Part shown: piece by piece, positions 1-14,000 of the stretch
Layout of the letters: every line of letters begins with the position of its first letter
Position numbering within the stretch: the first letter of the stretch is position 1
NCBI GenBank assembly: GCA_973895155.1
Contig: OZ316898.1
Location: 20,708,001 to 20,772,000 of the forward strand
Direction: 5' to 3'
DNA: 64,000 nucleotides
DNA from: Marsupella aquatica
Taxonomy: Eukaryota > Marchantiophyta
Made by a program: the position numbers and the translations under genes
The notes under the pieces: generated by a model
The model's input: only the letters and a program-made list of their open reading frames with translations
Told to the model about the DNA's origin: nothing
Databases searched by the model: none

Positions 1-287
1 AAGGTACAAAGTAAGCTCTCCTACTTATAATGAAAAATCATGCATTGATATGTAGATGTTCTAGTTGAGCCCACTTGTTAGGACTCTGGTGGGACGGGAG
101 ATCCAAGGTTCAACCCAAGCCACAGGCAAGGTTTTTAGATGTAACAAATGTACAGTAGCATTCTGAAAAATTATGCCAGTACCAAAACATGTAAATGATA
201 AATTAAATTTAAAATTTAGGGGGTAACTGGAACTTGTTAAAGCAAATTTCCAAAATAAGTTAGAGAATGTTGTTAGTAGTTCCAAAC

Positions 288-773
288 AGCTTTTTATTAA
301 CCAGTCCCCCAACCTACCCCATATCACTAGCATGGCCTTCAAACTAAATTATTTATAAATGGCATATTTTAGTATTTGGGTCAGTATTATCTCATATATG
401 GGTCCTGGTTGCCATGTGACTAGTTGCTTCTGGCTAGCCTTCCCGCTACTACCCCCTTCTCCTTCTCCACTGCTTTTTCCTGAGTAACAACGAGGGCCAA
501 AAGTGCCGGGCTTTAGTGAGGGGAGTGTGGAGCAAAAAACAACATTTTTTTCCCTCCCGAACATGTGATTGTGCCCATGCAACGGGAATGGGAAGGGAGG
601 TCAAGGGGTCACAGTTAAAGCTAGCCAGTAGGGATTTGCCACATGGCAACATGAACCATTATACGAGTTAATATTAACCCAAATACAAAATGGGGGGGTG
701 AGTAGATAAGTTCTATTTTGTTTAGGGAGCACATTTATAATATGGGTATTTCGGGGACAGGGTTAGTAAAAGC
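288..773. mobile_element. Non-autonomous TIR element, copy 1
   Basis: The ends are inverted copies of each other: the left end reads AGCTTTTTATTAACC followed by a C-rich run, and the right end, reverse-complemented, reads AGCTTTTACTAACCC. A second inverted pair lies further in (GGTTGCCATGTGAC near 410 and its complement near 640), so the element can fold back. A related element lies at 19180-19676 with its interior in the opposite orientation. It has no coding capacity. The CAG/TAG-type ends suggest a hAT-like MITE, but no clean target duplication is visible at this copy. Confidence 0.6.
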
Positions 774-2459
774 TAGAAATGAGGGGAAAACAAAGAGTCT
801 GAGCAGGTCAGGTGGATCTCCCTTATAACAGTTGTGAGACAGAGAGGAACTCATGTCATTTCAGTGAAGTATGAAAGGCAGCTGTTTGGCGAGCGATGGG
901 CATTCCATCAGCCCATAGCAGTTGATGGGTTGTTGATTGGGGCTGTTAACAAGCTTTTTGGAAATGCTGTAATTTCCTGGCTGCCACCAGCTTTGACACA
1001 TCCTGGGCAGGGCAAGTGGAAACTGGACGGCCCAAGAATGATGGTCATGGCCACTACACCATCAGGTAGGTAACAACCTCCGTTGACAGGTGAACTGAAG
1101 GTTACAACATTTGAGGACTACAAAAGTAGCAAAATCTGCATCAGAAATAACTACCATTGACAGCCCTTTCTCACTACTAGTGGGGCTGTTTGCACTTGGC
1201 TGGGAACATTGGTGACGAACCCCTACACATTGTGGCCAGGGCTAGTTGGTGTGCCTCATAGAACCTGCAAACTGACAGCCCAAATCTGATTCCCTAGCAG
1301 TGCCCCCTTTCCATTGCTTGAGCTACACACGTTGATGGTTACACCCCACTCCCAATGTTGGCTCTGCCCCCTATGTCATGTTAGACTGGCGTTAGTCTAG
1401 TCCTAGACCACCACCGTAGGGTCTCTTTATTAGGAGTCGCATGAATACAACCACACATGCTGCGGTAGTCGTCCCTCCACACTTTCTTCCCCATTGCTAT
1501 TCGAGACACGGTAGGGCATTCCCCCTTAATTCTTTTTTATGTTCTCCAAAAGGAACCTTTACAGCAAGTAAAAACATTCCCCCCAATAATTCCACTTTTG
1601 AAAACTTTACCAGAAGTAACTTTACCCAACCAACGACAAAACAACCAGCAGTTGGGCACCCGAATTCGTGAGGGTCGGTGGGCCCAGAATTGGGGGAGGG
1701 GGACGAGCGTTCAGGGCAATTTTTAAGGTTTGTTCGTTTTCGCCAGGGTGGCCATTCTCACCTTGTCTGCAGGAGAAAATTCATCGCCTAGCTTTCTTAG
1801 ATTGATTTTTGACCATTAGATCTCCCTAAAAATTAGGGTAACCATCAAATTCTGGCAAGTGGGGTCTGTGGCTAACATGTAGCTGGCCTTCAGAAATGCC
1901 CTTACAACTCCCTAAATTTCTGGGATAAAGCCTTGGCCCTGGTGTTCAACTTAAGAAGCCCTCGAGCCTGCTACTGTAGTTGAGGTGTTTAAGGTGCAAT
2001 TTTTTCCATAAACATGCTGCCAGAACACTGGTTTAGGGTTGCAAATTGGAGGGCCTCATATATGCATGACAGCTCTGAGTGTGAAAATTGCTAGTAGAAT
2101 ATATATCTACTACTGTAATATCCTATCCAGTCAATGACATCCATCCTCCTTTTACAAAATCAGAAAAAGCATGAACCAATCCTAGCCCTTCATTAAAGAA
2201 TTGTTTTTCTGGCACCGTCAGATTCATCCATACCACTTCAATCTGAATTGCCTCTGCCCGAACTGCCCTTGCCTGCCCTTGCCTGCCCAAGATGGAAAAA
2301 TCAATTAACAACTAATATTGAAATTAAAAAAACTGAATATTGTCTTTAAAGTTTTTGAAAACACTTTGAGTATGATACACAGAAAATCTTAAAAGTTAAA
2401 ACAAAAGAGGAAAAAAAGAAACAAAAATATTCCCTCCTTTCACAGGGTTGTGCTTGGAC
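774..2459. other. Gene-free stretch
   Basis: No reading frame here resembles a protein I recognise and none shows convincing splice structure. About 1797-1870 carries a diverged copy of a dispersed repeat (GACCATTAGATCTCCCT, then AATTCTGGCAAGTGGGG) that recurs near 18.62, 19.12 and 58.4-58.6 kb. Confidence 0.5.
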
Positions 2460-2489
2460 TCGAGATGTGGTGCTATCTTTTGTCACCTG

Positions 2490-2665
2490 CATTTCCCTGC
2501 CTCTCCTTGACATTTTTGCTTGACCTTAACAGCTAACCCTCTACTTGACATATTTGCCTTACTCCTACATCTTTGCCTTGATGTCTTGATGATGTTTTTC
2601 CCTTGTTTTGACAGCTTTGTCTCATTCATTCAACATCTTTGTCTCATTTTTGATGTGATCTGTAC
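2490..2665 (-). repeat. Degenerate ~20-bp minisatellite
   Basis: Loose repeats of a unit like CATCTTTGCCTTGATGTC / CTTGACATTTTTGCTTGAC. The reverse complement of this unit (GGCAAAGATGTCAAGGTGA) forms a longer array at 44.07-44.32 kb, so the two are inverted relatives of one repeat family. Confidence 0.5.
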
Positions 2666-2771
2666 AAGGAATGGGCATTGGTCTCATTCTCCAGAAATAT
2701 GCGAAACCATTGGTTAATGGCTGCAAATTGAAGGGCAACATACATGCGAAACTTGCTTATCACATACCACA

Positions 2772-2849
2772 ACGAATTCATGCCAACATTGGTGAAGACT
2801 CTGAAATGAGACGAATTCTTGCCAACATTGGTGAAGACTCTGAAATGAG
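2772..2849. repeat. Two tandem copies of a 39-bp unit
   Basis: The unit beginning ACGAATTC and ending CTCTGAAATGAG occurs twice head to tail (2772-2810 and 2811-2849) and is nearly identical. Nothing suggests it is coding. Confidence 0.75.
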
Positions 2850-2899
2850 GTGCGATTTGACAAATGTTGGCCCCTACAAAAAGCACTAGCACAGTGTAC

Positions 2900-5076
2900 T
2901 TAGTTAGTGCGGGCTGTGGGACCTACGGTAGGACATCGGGAGGCGAATTGGGGGACGGGTCCGCACCGGTAGTCCGCACCTGAACAAGGGGGTGGAGCGA
3001 CCGAGCGTATAGTAGAAGCAGCAGTAGTAGCAGTGGACTACGGTATCACTGTAGTCGCAGTGGGTGGGGCATGGCATGGTATGAAGTGGGGAGGGGTGGG
3101 GCCGAGTGTCGTCATAGGACAGACGTAGTCACGCAGTAGCGTAGTACTAACGAACAGTCCGAGACCCGACAAAGGGAAGAGGGTGCAGGCAGGCGGGCAG
3201 GGAGGCAGGCAGCTCGTCCGGTGTGAGCTCTCCTCGGGTGCTCGCTGGCGTGCTGCTGAAAGTGAATTGAATTCACTGAGCACTGTGCTGCTGTGTGCGT
3301 GGCGGACTTGGCTGGTCTGACTGAGCTCATTGCATTGTCTCACTGCTGATCTGCTGCCTGGGCCTGCCTGCCTTGGGCATTCTTGTGCAGGCAGGCACAG
3401 CCAGCATTGATTGCTCTGCTCCGCTTTGCCTTGCTTTGGTCTGCTGTGTCTGCTTTCCTTTGTTTGCTTTCCGATACAGTACCGTAGTGCGTGGTTGCTT
3501 TGTTCCCGTGATCGGCATTGCTGCGATTCTGCTCCGAAAGCAGTGTTGGGTAGGAGGGGTGCCGTTCCGGGATTGGGGAATGGAGTTTTAGTTTCCCCGC
3601 GAGCTGCTGGAAAAGCGAGCTCGCCATTCCGTGATGATCGGGAGGAGTAGTGTGCTTGCTGCTGCCTACCTGCAACCTCCTACATGCGCTCACTGCTACT
3701 CTGGCTGCTGTTCTCTGGCTCGCCTGCCTTTCTGCAGGTGCGGTGGGCAGTGTGGGACAGTTCAGAGTCCGAGGAGACGGGGGATGAGAGGGAATCCGCG
3801 AGGAAGGAGAGAAGATGCGAGGGCGAGGAGCAGCAAAGGCTGTGAGCATGTGAATGAACAAAGAGTGGATGTCAAAAAGGAGAGGGGGGTGTGAGCTTTC
3901 GATTGCTTTGCTCTATGTACAGAACGAATTTGGCGATAATGCTGCTGCAGGAGTTAATGCTGGGCAAATGATATCCTGGGATGGGGCCCGGTGCCAGTAA
4001 TAATGAGGCAGCAGCGATGATGGCCGTGTCTGCTTGCGTCTGCTAGTAAGGTGTGAGAAGTACAGTGAGCCGACAGGCACAGGGAGAAGGGAACCCAGAG
4101 AGGTAGACATTGTTGAATGAGAGATACTGCCAGGCGAGGGAGAACGGCCGTGGACCTGTTTTTCTACGATGGCACTTAATTGACAAATGACGAAGGAGAG
4201 AGAAAGGGTTAGTGACGGTAATGTACAATGTTGGACAGCAGATGGAGAGCTAGAGATGTTGGAGGGGGGGGAAAGGACGGGAGAGAAGAAGCAGATCGAG
4301 CAAGTGAATGAGGGAAGTGCCAAGTGCGTCATGGTAAACAATATTGTGAGCTCATAGTAGTAGACTGCTCTGTGATGCGCTCATTGTGATTGTGGGTGGG
4401 ATCCCCGCCGTCTGCTCGAAAGTGTTAGACGCAACTACTACCGCTATTACTACTCCTCCAACTCAAGCTCTTACTGCTGGTGCTGGCTGCTCTGGGATTT
4501 GGTGGGCGGAATACATTACACAGACGAGGCAGAGCACAACAGAGAGCCAGGTGTTTTTGTCGCTGGAGTTGTTGTGGTTGTTTCTTTTTGGTGGTGGAAG
4601 GAAGTGCCGAGTTGTTGCTATACTGTTCGTTGGAAAGCAGAACCAACGGAAGGCGTTGGACGGGAGAAGTTGGAGAACAGTTCGGAAGTACGACGAGGTT
4701 CTGTGTTGCTATGGTGGAAACGAAGTCCGAGGAAGGAGGAGGTGGCGAGAGAGGTAGAAGCTGTGGGGCGTTGGTACACCTCCTAGGTAGAAGTAATGGG
4801 AGTGGTGGTCAGTGTAGTTTGGTCGATTGGTAGTGTCAAGAGTGTGGACGAGACGAAACCGAGGGGGCATGGAGGAAGTGATGGATGGGAGCAGCTCTTC
4901 ATCTGGGCGTGAGCTACGGGAGGGCGGGTAGCTTGTTTGTGGAGGACGAGACAGACAGAGGGGTGCATCGGATGGTTCACGAGCTGGCGGTGGCGGTGGG
5001 AAGATTCGACAGAAATCCAAGCAGCTGGAAGGGATTTTCTACCACGGAGCAGCGATAGCTACTGTGGGTATTCACA
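2900..5076 (+). promoter_or_regulatory. GC-rich upstream region and 5' leader of the proline-rich protein gene
   Basis: Base composition changes sharply from AT-rich repeat DNA to GC-rich DNA with GGCA-type low complexity (about 3184-3211). It stays so up to the start codon at 5077. I infer promoter plus 5' UTR. No TATA box or start site can be assigned. Many overlapping short frames on both strands are composition artefacts. An in-frame TAG just upstream of the ATG at 5077 supports that start. Confidence 0.4.
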
Positions 5077-8000
5077 ATGAAGAGCAGCGGAGAACACAGG
5101 CGTGGGCGGAGCATGGGGAGTGCTCCCCCTGCCACAATCCGGTCCGGGGAGAAGGACGAGGATTTGGCTCTTTTCCACGAGATGAAGCGTCGCGAGAAGC
5201 ACAATTTCTTACACCCTTCTCCAGACGACCTGGATGCAACTCTCTGTATGTTCCCCCTTTCTCCTCTGTCTCCTTCCTTCACGCTTGCCACAACAAGCAC
5301 CGACATTGTAACTCGGCTCTCTCTCTCGCTCTCACACTCTCTCTCTCTGTGTCTCTCTCGCTCTCTCTGTGTCTCTCTGCAGCAATGTAGGTGCCCTAGA
5401 GCGTCCCCTGACCAGAATTTGTCATCCCAACTTCTTAGTGATAAATGGCAGTGTTGACAAATTGAACTGAAGTTTCTGTGAATGGAGTTGCTTGATTATC
5501 ACCCATGTTGGCCTCTCGAGCTGCAGCTCTGCATTTGCTGCATTGGACTGGTTCCTGAACGTCTCTGGCTCACGTTGGTGGAAGCGTAGTCATGTAATCT
5601 GTGATCATAGACGACATGATGCTATCGGATACAGAGAGGAGTGGATTACTTGCAGATAATGGTGCCTTCGGATTTATTTCTGTGACGTGAAGAAAGGCTG
5701 AATTTCACAAAATTCGGAAGTTGTTGTCTTACCATTCTTGATAGGAGGGACGATGGGAGAGTTGGAGAGGGAGAGGATAGCGGATGGAGTGATCATAGAT
5801 GACATGGGAACTTTGTCTGTATTGCAGCATCAAAGTTTGGGGGAATGGGTGCGCCCACCAAGAAGCCTGGAACGGACTTATTAACGTCAGAATCCGATAA
5901 GAATGATTATGATTGGTAAGAGCTGAAAGTGTATACCTTCATTTGTTTCCCCTATATAAATTCTATAAATTCGATTTATCTGCTCAAACGGTGCCCCGGG
6001 TCACGACCACGGTGTGAGGGTTATATTATTCCCTATCAAACGAATTTGCGAACCGGTGTACAACTAACTTTCTGGATCTTGTGGGTGCAGGCTGTTGACT
6101 CCCCCGGGCACACCCTTGTTCCCGTCCCTAGACCAAGAAGCTGCAGCTCTAGCCGTGCTGTCTCCTGCTCTTTCCAATGGCAGTTACAGTAGTGCATCTT
6201 CTGCCTCGAAATCTCTCAAGGTAAGGATACTTATGAGAACCGCAACGTCAGTATGATCCTCGGTATCGACTGCCGGGAACCGTTCGTTCGGTTTGTTACC
6301 CTTCTTTTTAATGTTGAGAGCTATGGTGTATATTTCCATGAAATTCACTCATCCTTGATGTGTGTTACCACCGGACTGCTCAAGTTCGCTGCCGAGTCCC
6401 AGTCTCTCCATTCCTGCTTGCCTATTTTTCGCGATTCCTGAATATATATCCTTTCCCCTGGTGGAGTCTAGATCGCCCAGGATTTCACTCAAGGGCAATG
6501 AATGTGAACCCCTTGACGATTTCCTCGTCACGACTAGATACACTGTGATCTCTTGTCATTCGATGAGTGATTGGAAGAAAATTGTCACTGCATTGTCCGC
6601 TCTTGATTGTGTCGTATCTTTTGGCACGAGGTCCCTGGTAGGCACTTTCTGAGTTGTTGAGGCACATCTTCAGCAAATTTTGTGACTTACCTTTGGACGT
6701 GACTTGTCGAAGTGTTATTGCAAGCCGTGGAACAAAGTGCCGTGTACTTTATCTCTGCAAGTTAGTCCCGTCCTTAATGGCTGCAATGTGCATGAGTGTG
6801 TGTAGTCATCAACGTATTCACCTGCGGAATCCGTCAAAGGGAGCCGTGGCAATCCGAGTCCTCGGCGACAAACGTCAACGAGTTCGAGTACTCCAAATGG
6901 TATATCCAGGTCAAGATCGTCTCCTAGCACCGCTGCCATCCTTACAAGGCCCTCTACTCCAACTTCTACAGGTGGGACGAGACCCTCCACACCAACGTCG
7001 AAGTCATCCACACCCGCAGTTCGATCTTCTACTCCCAATCTGAAGCTAACCATTTCACATTCAGCCAAGTCCTATTCTAATGCCACAACACCCACAGGGA
7101 CGAGACCCTCTACTCCAACCCCCAGATCATCTACACCAACTCCCAGGCCCTCTACTCCCGGTGGCCGATCTTCTACACCTACCTCGAAACCGTCCACTCC
7201 CACTATGCGCCGAAGCTTGTCTGGGGGTAGGACGGGCATAACATCACCTTCTCCGACTACCACCCGTGGTGGTCCATCTCCGAAGCGAAGCACCTCAGCC
7301 TCTCGAGGAAATTCCCCTTCCGCTAAGAGAATCACCTCTGTAATCACCTCTATTGCTGGAATGCCTTCTGAAGCCCCTCCTAACTTGAGGACAACAATGC
7401 CAGAGAGGTCAACATCCAATGGCAAGAGTGGCCACTCCAATGGCTCTAATTATAATAATGTCGAAGATTCTGCCCAGAGTAGACGACGACCGAGGTCACC
7501 CAGTGTAGCTCGAAGTTTCAGCTCTTCCAGCAGCCAGGAGCAACGGACCAGCTCTCAGACGAGCAGAGGTTCTGTCATATCTTCTTACGATGATGGTCTA
7601 GAGGTCAACCGTCCGTCATCCTATGGAATCGGTCGCAATTCTTCCGCTGGTAAATGGCATGCTACTGCCCATGATGAAGTGTTGACTGGGAAGGTCAGTG
7701 CTTATGGGAAGCGAGTTGCGAAGTCATCTTCTTCAAGGGATACCTCAGGATATGGGGTTGCACCTTCAAAGAAATCTTCAGATCTGGTGAAGCGGCCTGT
7801 GGTATGTCAACCAGCTTAGTTCAGTATTTTACTTCTGAATGCAGTCCTTTTTCAGTTGTGTCTCATTTAGTGGTCAGGTGCGTTCTTATCCATAGCACAT
7901 CGTAACCTCCCCAGCATTCTGTTCAGCAATTTCCACTGGCAGTTGCGCTGAAGTTCTTGGCACCTATGCATGTTGACCACGTATATGGGATTGGGATTCA

Positions 8001-11000
8001 AGTAGTTACAATGGGTGTGGAAAGCTAGTCGTCGTTATTATGATGGCACTCTACTGACTTCGCGTTGTGAACGGTGTAGGATGCTTATCAGAATTCCCCA
8101 GCATCAGCTTACAGACATCTCCATTCGAACAGCCCAGTGTCTCCATTCTACAGCACTAGGACAAATAGTTTGCTTCTCAGGGCAGGAGTTGCCATGAATT
8201 CGTCAATGACAACCAGCAGCAATGCGAGCTCAGAACATGGCACCACCGTTGCTGCCGATACTGAAGGAAGTGAAAGAGATGAGGACGACCTACTCAGCTG
8301 GGATAGCTATGGCAGAAGAGCATCCATGAGTCCCAGGTTGCAGCAGGCTGACATCTTGGTACTCGACAAGGACGAGGAAAAGACGGTTCCTTGGCAAGAC
8401 GCTCTGTTTGAGCGAGCAAATAGTCATGGACCTTCGTCATCTCACAGCCAGGGAAGCCAGAGCACCCTTGATGCAGAAGTCACTGGTTTTTACGAGACCG
8501 ATGGGATTGCAAGCCTGGAGATGCTCGAGCAATTGGGCCTCATGGGGGAGAATTACCAGCTTAAGAAGAATAGTTCTTCCAAAATGAGGTCATCTGGAAA
8601 GAGAGCCAGCAGCGCAGACAATATGAAGATTACCAACGTGAATGATTACGGAGTCCCCAGGATTTCCCCATCCAAGATCTCTCAGGAAGGCCAGGGAAGT
8701 CTTGCTCGGCATTTGGTACAACATCCAGAGAAGCAGGAAATTCCAGAGCGTTCAAAGAGTAGTCGCGATTTTGACTCAAAAATTCCAGCCCACTTGGTAT
8801 TCCAGGAGAATCTGGGAAGTCCTGCAAGACATTTGGCAAATTCGGAGAAGCAGCAGGAGGTCCCAGAGCGCCCAAGGAAAAGCCGGGACTTTGAGTCCAA
8901 GACTTCCCCTCACCGCAGGTTATCTCTGGAAGGCCAAGGAAGTCCTTCTCGGCGTTTGCCACAACTTGAGAAGCAGGATAGTTTAGAGCGCCTAAGGAGA
9001 AGCCGGGAAATTGAGTCCAAGACTTCTCCTCACCGCAGGTTCTCTCTGGAGGGCGGCCAGGGAAGTCCTTCTCGGCATTCGCCACAACGTGAGAAGCAGG
9101 ACAAATTAGAGCGCCCAAGAAGAAGCCAGGATTTTGAGACAGAGCTGATGAGGAGAAGCGGGGAGAAATTACTGGGAGTAGTAGAGCCACAAGTGCCCAG
9201 TTCTGAGATCCGGGCCGCTTGTTTATTTGTGAGAGACTTCAAGGTTGGGTTGTCACCTTCCCACAACCAGGATTCACCTGGGCAAGCTCAGGACAACTCG
9301 CCTGGAGTCAAAAGGCAGGGAAGTGAGGACATGGATAACTCACCGGGACATAAAAGGCTTGGAATTGAGGAGGTGGAGATGAAGTTGAGGGATGAGCTCT
9401 CGTATGACTGGGACAACTCGGTGGAGAAGGTGGACCAGCCAATCATGGGTCTCAACGGAGACACCGAGAACAAATTAAGTGATTCCCCAATCCTTGTCTC
9501 GCGCACAAAGAAGAATGTAGGGGGCCCCAAGTCCTCTGCACGCCTCAGTCTGGAGTTTCCATTCTCACCAGCTGATACAGTGTACCAAACGAAGATCAAC
9601 GATACTCTTACCGCTACAGAAATGTCGAAGCCTGTGGGCGCAATCGACGCAAATGAGCCTGACCGTACACTGCTCAAGGATGTGGAGTTGGGCCATCCCA
9701 TTTCGATGAATGGCACACCAACTAGTGCAGAGATTGATGATTCATGTGTCCATGACGGAGCAATGGATGAGAGCGAGGCTGAGTCTCCACCACACAAAGA
9801 ATTAGATATGAATTCTCCCATCCCACCAGAAAGGAGTCGACCTAATGCCCTGGATTACAATAAATTCGACCTCCAAAGAGCTGCGATTCGGGATACATTG
9901 CAATTCACCAGTCAACTGCTGGGAATCCAATCTGATCTGAGTGATGATGGGGTCTATGCGATGGATGAGGACGTAGCAGAAGTGCATTGCCCTGAGGATG
10001 TTACCACAGCATCTGTGAGCGAAGAAGAACTATCGGTTCTGGAGGAATCCATGGAAGGAGGGCATGTCCACATGATGGAAGAGCAACGCATCATGGAAGA
10101 GCAACGCATCAGTCCAATGGATGTAGATGAAGTTAGCATTGCAGTGCCTGAGAACAGAAAAGGAGCGGGTGGAAAAAATGACAACTTTTTGCAAGCTGGG
10201 CCAGAGCAAAAGGCTGCTCATGAAGAGGAGGTGGAAGTATTGCAGTCCTCTGAGGAAGATGCTGCTGGTGAAGGGCTTTGCAAAGTGCGCTATTCAGAGA
10301 CAGGTAATGAACAAAGTGTTGTGGATGAACAGGACGGAATGTGGTACTCTGAAGCAGATAATCAACAAGACGTTGTTGAAAGCTTTCTTGAGGCTGTTCC
10401 ATTCTCATTGGAGACAAATGGCTCCAAAGTAGTGGAGAAAGAGCTTTGCTACGTAGAGGATGGACGTGACGTGATTGTAGTGGAATCTGATGGAGTGCAT
10501 GTCTCAGAGAGACAAGTTGAACAAGGAGTTTACAGCAATGGCAATCACCTTCGTCCAAGTTCGGAATCTCCTACTATCCCAGAGAAGGACTCTATTTCCC
10601 ATCATGACATGGAAAGCGTCTTGACAAATCTGGCGGATGATCACAGCCCACAAAAGCTGCCTGGACATTCATACAAAATGTCTCCAGTAGATATGAAGGA
10701 GATTGCCCCCCCACCGAATCTAGAACTCTGCTCGGCTAGAATTGAGGATAATCAAGACTCTGCGGTGCATCAGTGCTACAACACAAGTGTCGACCATGCT
10801 CGAAAAGACCTGGTATGTGTTCTCATGTCGGACGGGACCCAAGATCCTAATGTCGAGCAAGTTGCTGCTAAAGAAAGTCAAGGTGTTGTCAATGGTGTCT
10901 TTGACATGAGCAGACGGCAGGGACAGGAGGACTTTCAGAGCCTGGAGTACGTTGATGGGGATTTTGAAGGGAGCCAAGATCTTATTGTCGAGCAAGTTGA

Positions 11001-14000
11001 TGCTAAGGCAAGCGTTGTCACTGGAGTCTTTGACATGAGCAAACGGCCGGGGCAGGAGGATTCTCAGAACCTGGAGTACGTTAATGGTGATTTTGACGGG
11101 ACCCAAGATCCTATTGTCGAGCAAGTTGATGCTATGGCAAGTCAAGATGTTGTCAATGGGGTCTTTGAGATGAGCAAAAGCCAGGGGCAGGAGGATTCTC
11201 AGAGCCTGGAGTACGTTGATGGTAATTTTGACGGGACCCAAGATCCTATTGTCGAGCAAGTTGATGCTAAGGCAAGTCAAGAAGGTGTTGTCAGTGGAGT
11301 CTTTGACATGGGCAAACGGCAGGGGCAGGAGGATTCTCAGAGCCTGGAGTACGTTGATGGTGATTTTGTAGCCCTAATAGATGACACTGGCGATAAAGCA
11401 GGCTATAACGAAGGCAACCACCACTTGCTGGAAGACTTGCAAAGTCCAAAATACTCCAAGCCTGAGTCTGTGAAGCAGTTAATTCACCTTTCGCCTGCGA
11501 AAGAGGATGTGGGGTTTCTACGGAAAGATTTTTCTTTCCTAAAGTCCTCTTCGGACGAGGCTCACAAAGAAGACATTCATCTTTTTCATAAGCAACAAAA
11601 TGAGTTTGATGCTCGGTGTATGGAAAATCAACAATCGTCCTATGCAAGTGCCGATGCCGATAATTGCGAGCCCCAGTCTGTTCAATTTGATGAGAAACAT
11701 CCTGAGGTGCTAGACCTCTCTCCTAACTCTGAAGATATCCGTGAGGTGCCGCCACCGAAGCCTGAGTTTCGAAGTGCGAGTACTTTGTGTGCTGCATTGG
11801 AAGAACAGATCGCAGGGCTCATTCAGAAGATTGACAGTGCAATTGAGGAGTCCAGCAAGCCTTTCAGTGCCAGTCCCCAGGAAAGCTTGTTACTCAAGGA
11901 CAAACGCTCAATACTTGAAACACAGCAAGACGAGTGTACGGGATCTGTGAGATCAAGTCAGGAGGAAGATTTGATAGACATGCTTTGGGCAGAAGATGGA
12001 GAAACCAGCTCTCCAGAAGAATCAAGGGACCAAGACTTTTTGAATAGTAAAGATTGCAGCCAGAGGGAAACGAATGGTGTTGTAAGAAGTTGTAGGTTGA
12101 GTGACAGGGGCCTGCCTACATCCGTCCTGGGTCAGACAAGCGATGGATATGATGCCGTGGTCAGGACTTCACGAAGTGATTTGGGAATTGAGAAGCGGAT
12201 GTTGGAGGGGTCATCCAAGAGAAGTGCCGTGCTACCTGTGGAACAGCTGGATGATCTTGTGCACCTGCATAGTCGAGAGCCAATGAAGAGCCCACTGAAA
12301 ATTCCAGTGAAGAGCCCAATGAAGAGCCCAGTGAAGAACCCATTTCTATGGAGCAGAGAAATGAATGCCCACGAGTCACGTCCCGAAGCCCATTTCTATT
12401 TGGACGCACATTCAAAAACTGACAAATCCAGTGGCCAGGCGAACCCTGATGGAGAGCTCCGGACTGCGCCTTCTGGACGGGAGCATGGTAGGGATACTCT
12501 GGAGGAGTCCAGCAGCAATCATGATGTTGTAGAAAGGACGACAGATTCTCAATTGCTTGCTGCTCTATACAAAGGTTGTGAGCGAAGTTGCGGTGACTCG
12601 GACACTGTGAAAAATTCTTCTGCAATTTTGGTCTCCCCAAAAGTTGAAGCTGGACCAGTTGCGAATGAAGTCTCCGTTCCAAAAGAAACTCTTGACACAG
12701 ATGCTACACATTTAGAGGAACGAACTCGAGAAGCCGGAGAGAGTTTAGAATCTGCCAAGAGAGCTCTTCCCTTCGAAGATATGGCTCTGCAGGACGCTCC
12801 TCGTGAGGCAGACATGAGCAACGTCATGTCAAATGGAAATAGCTTGACTCTTGAGGCAAGTGACCAAGCTATTCAGGAACAGGCACACAACAGGGACAGG
12901 GATGAATCCCCCATCCTTCTGACGTTGACTCGTTCCGAAGTAACTTCACAAGTCCTGAATGAAGTTCCAAATGAGGAGTGGTTGCACAGAAAGAGCATGC
13001 TTCCAAAGGAAGCTTCCAGTGGACCAGTTCGGTCTATGGATCATGTAACAGAGGAACCTCTGGTGGAACTCAAAGAGGAGCCACAAAGCTTCAAGGAGCC
13101 GGAAGGAGAAGTGATGGAGCGCAGTCCAAGTTCCACTCTGTCCTCTGAGCTCTTAGACCCAAAGCTGGAAAAGGAAGATGCTAGTAGCGACAATGACAAT
13201 TTGTTGCGCCATGCTGATATTGGATGTGCGCAAATGTCTGAGGAAGTAGATGTTCATCCGTTGCGGCTGTCTTCTCAAAATGAGTTGTCCCTAGTTCACA
13301 CCAGCCTTGTTGCGGGATCTGCTGACGAACCAGAGAGTTCATCTCGGAGAGAAATCCAAGAGGGAAGGAACGTGATGTCGGACGGTGTGTCGAATGGTAT
13401 CATATTGTCAAATCAGCTTTCTGAAAGTAATTCAGCTGTATATGGTGTGGAACGTTTGGAAACAAATGCAGATGCTGAAGTCAACGGGACGGACTTATCT
13501 ACTGGACAAGAGTGGCAGCAAAGGAGTCCTCGAGGATATGTTGTTTCACCCCCTAAATCACAGATCTCACCACGTGGTGGTACCGGAACATCCCATAGGT
13601 ATGATGAACTTGTTTCCGAGGAAACTTCACCCAGTAAATCACAGGTTTCACCACGCGGTAGTCCTGGAAGACCTCGTACTTATGATGAAAATCCTTCAGA
13701 GGCAGCAGCAGTTGTACAGGAAATTTGGATGTCACAAGTACGCCCTGACAGTCCTCCTCGTCCTTTTCCCAATGGATCTAGGGAGGACCCACAGATGCAG
13801 AAGGGGCAATCAACTCAAAGACACGGAGATTCCTTCAAGGGGCAGCACATATCAGTAATCTCTGGGAATGCGGTCTCAAGAGCAGAGTCTCTTAGAATGG
13901 AAGCGAAAGATACAGGAGCGGAGCTAGGAAGACAGGATAGCTCCCTTTCCACAGGCATGGTCGGAAGGGAGAACGTGAGCAGTGAAGCACATGTCCTTGA

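Noticed and set aside
2490-2665. CRISPR-like array
   Set aside because: Repeats are degenerate with no unique spacers, and the genome is eukaryotic.
3340-4833. Many overlapping frames on both strands upstream of the proline-rich protein gene
   Set aside because: They come from GC-rich, repeat-like composition; no domain, no conserved motif, and frames conflict on both strands.
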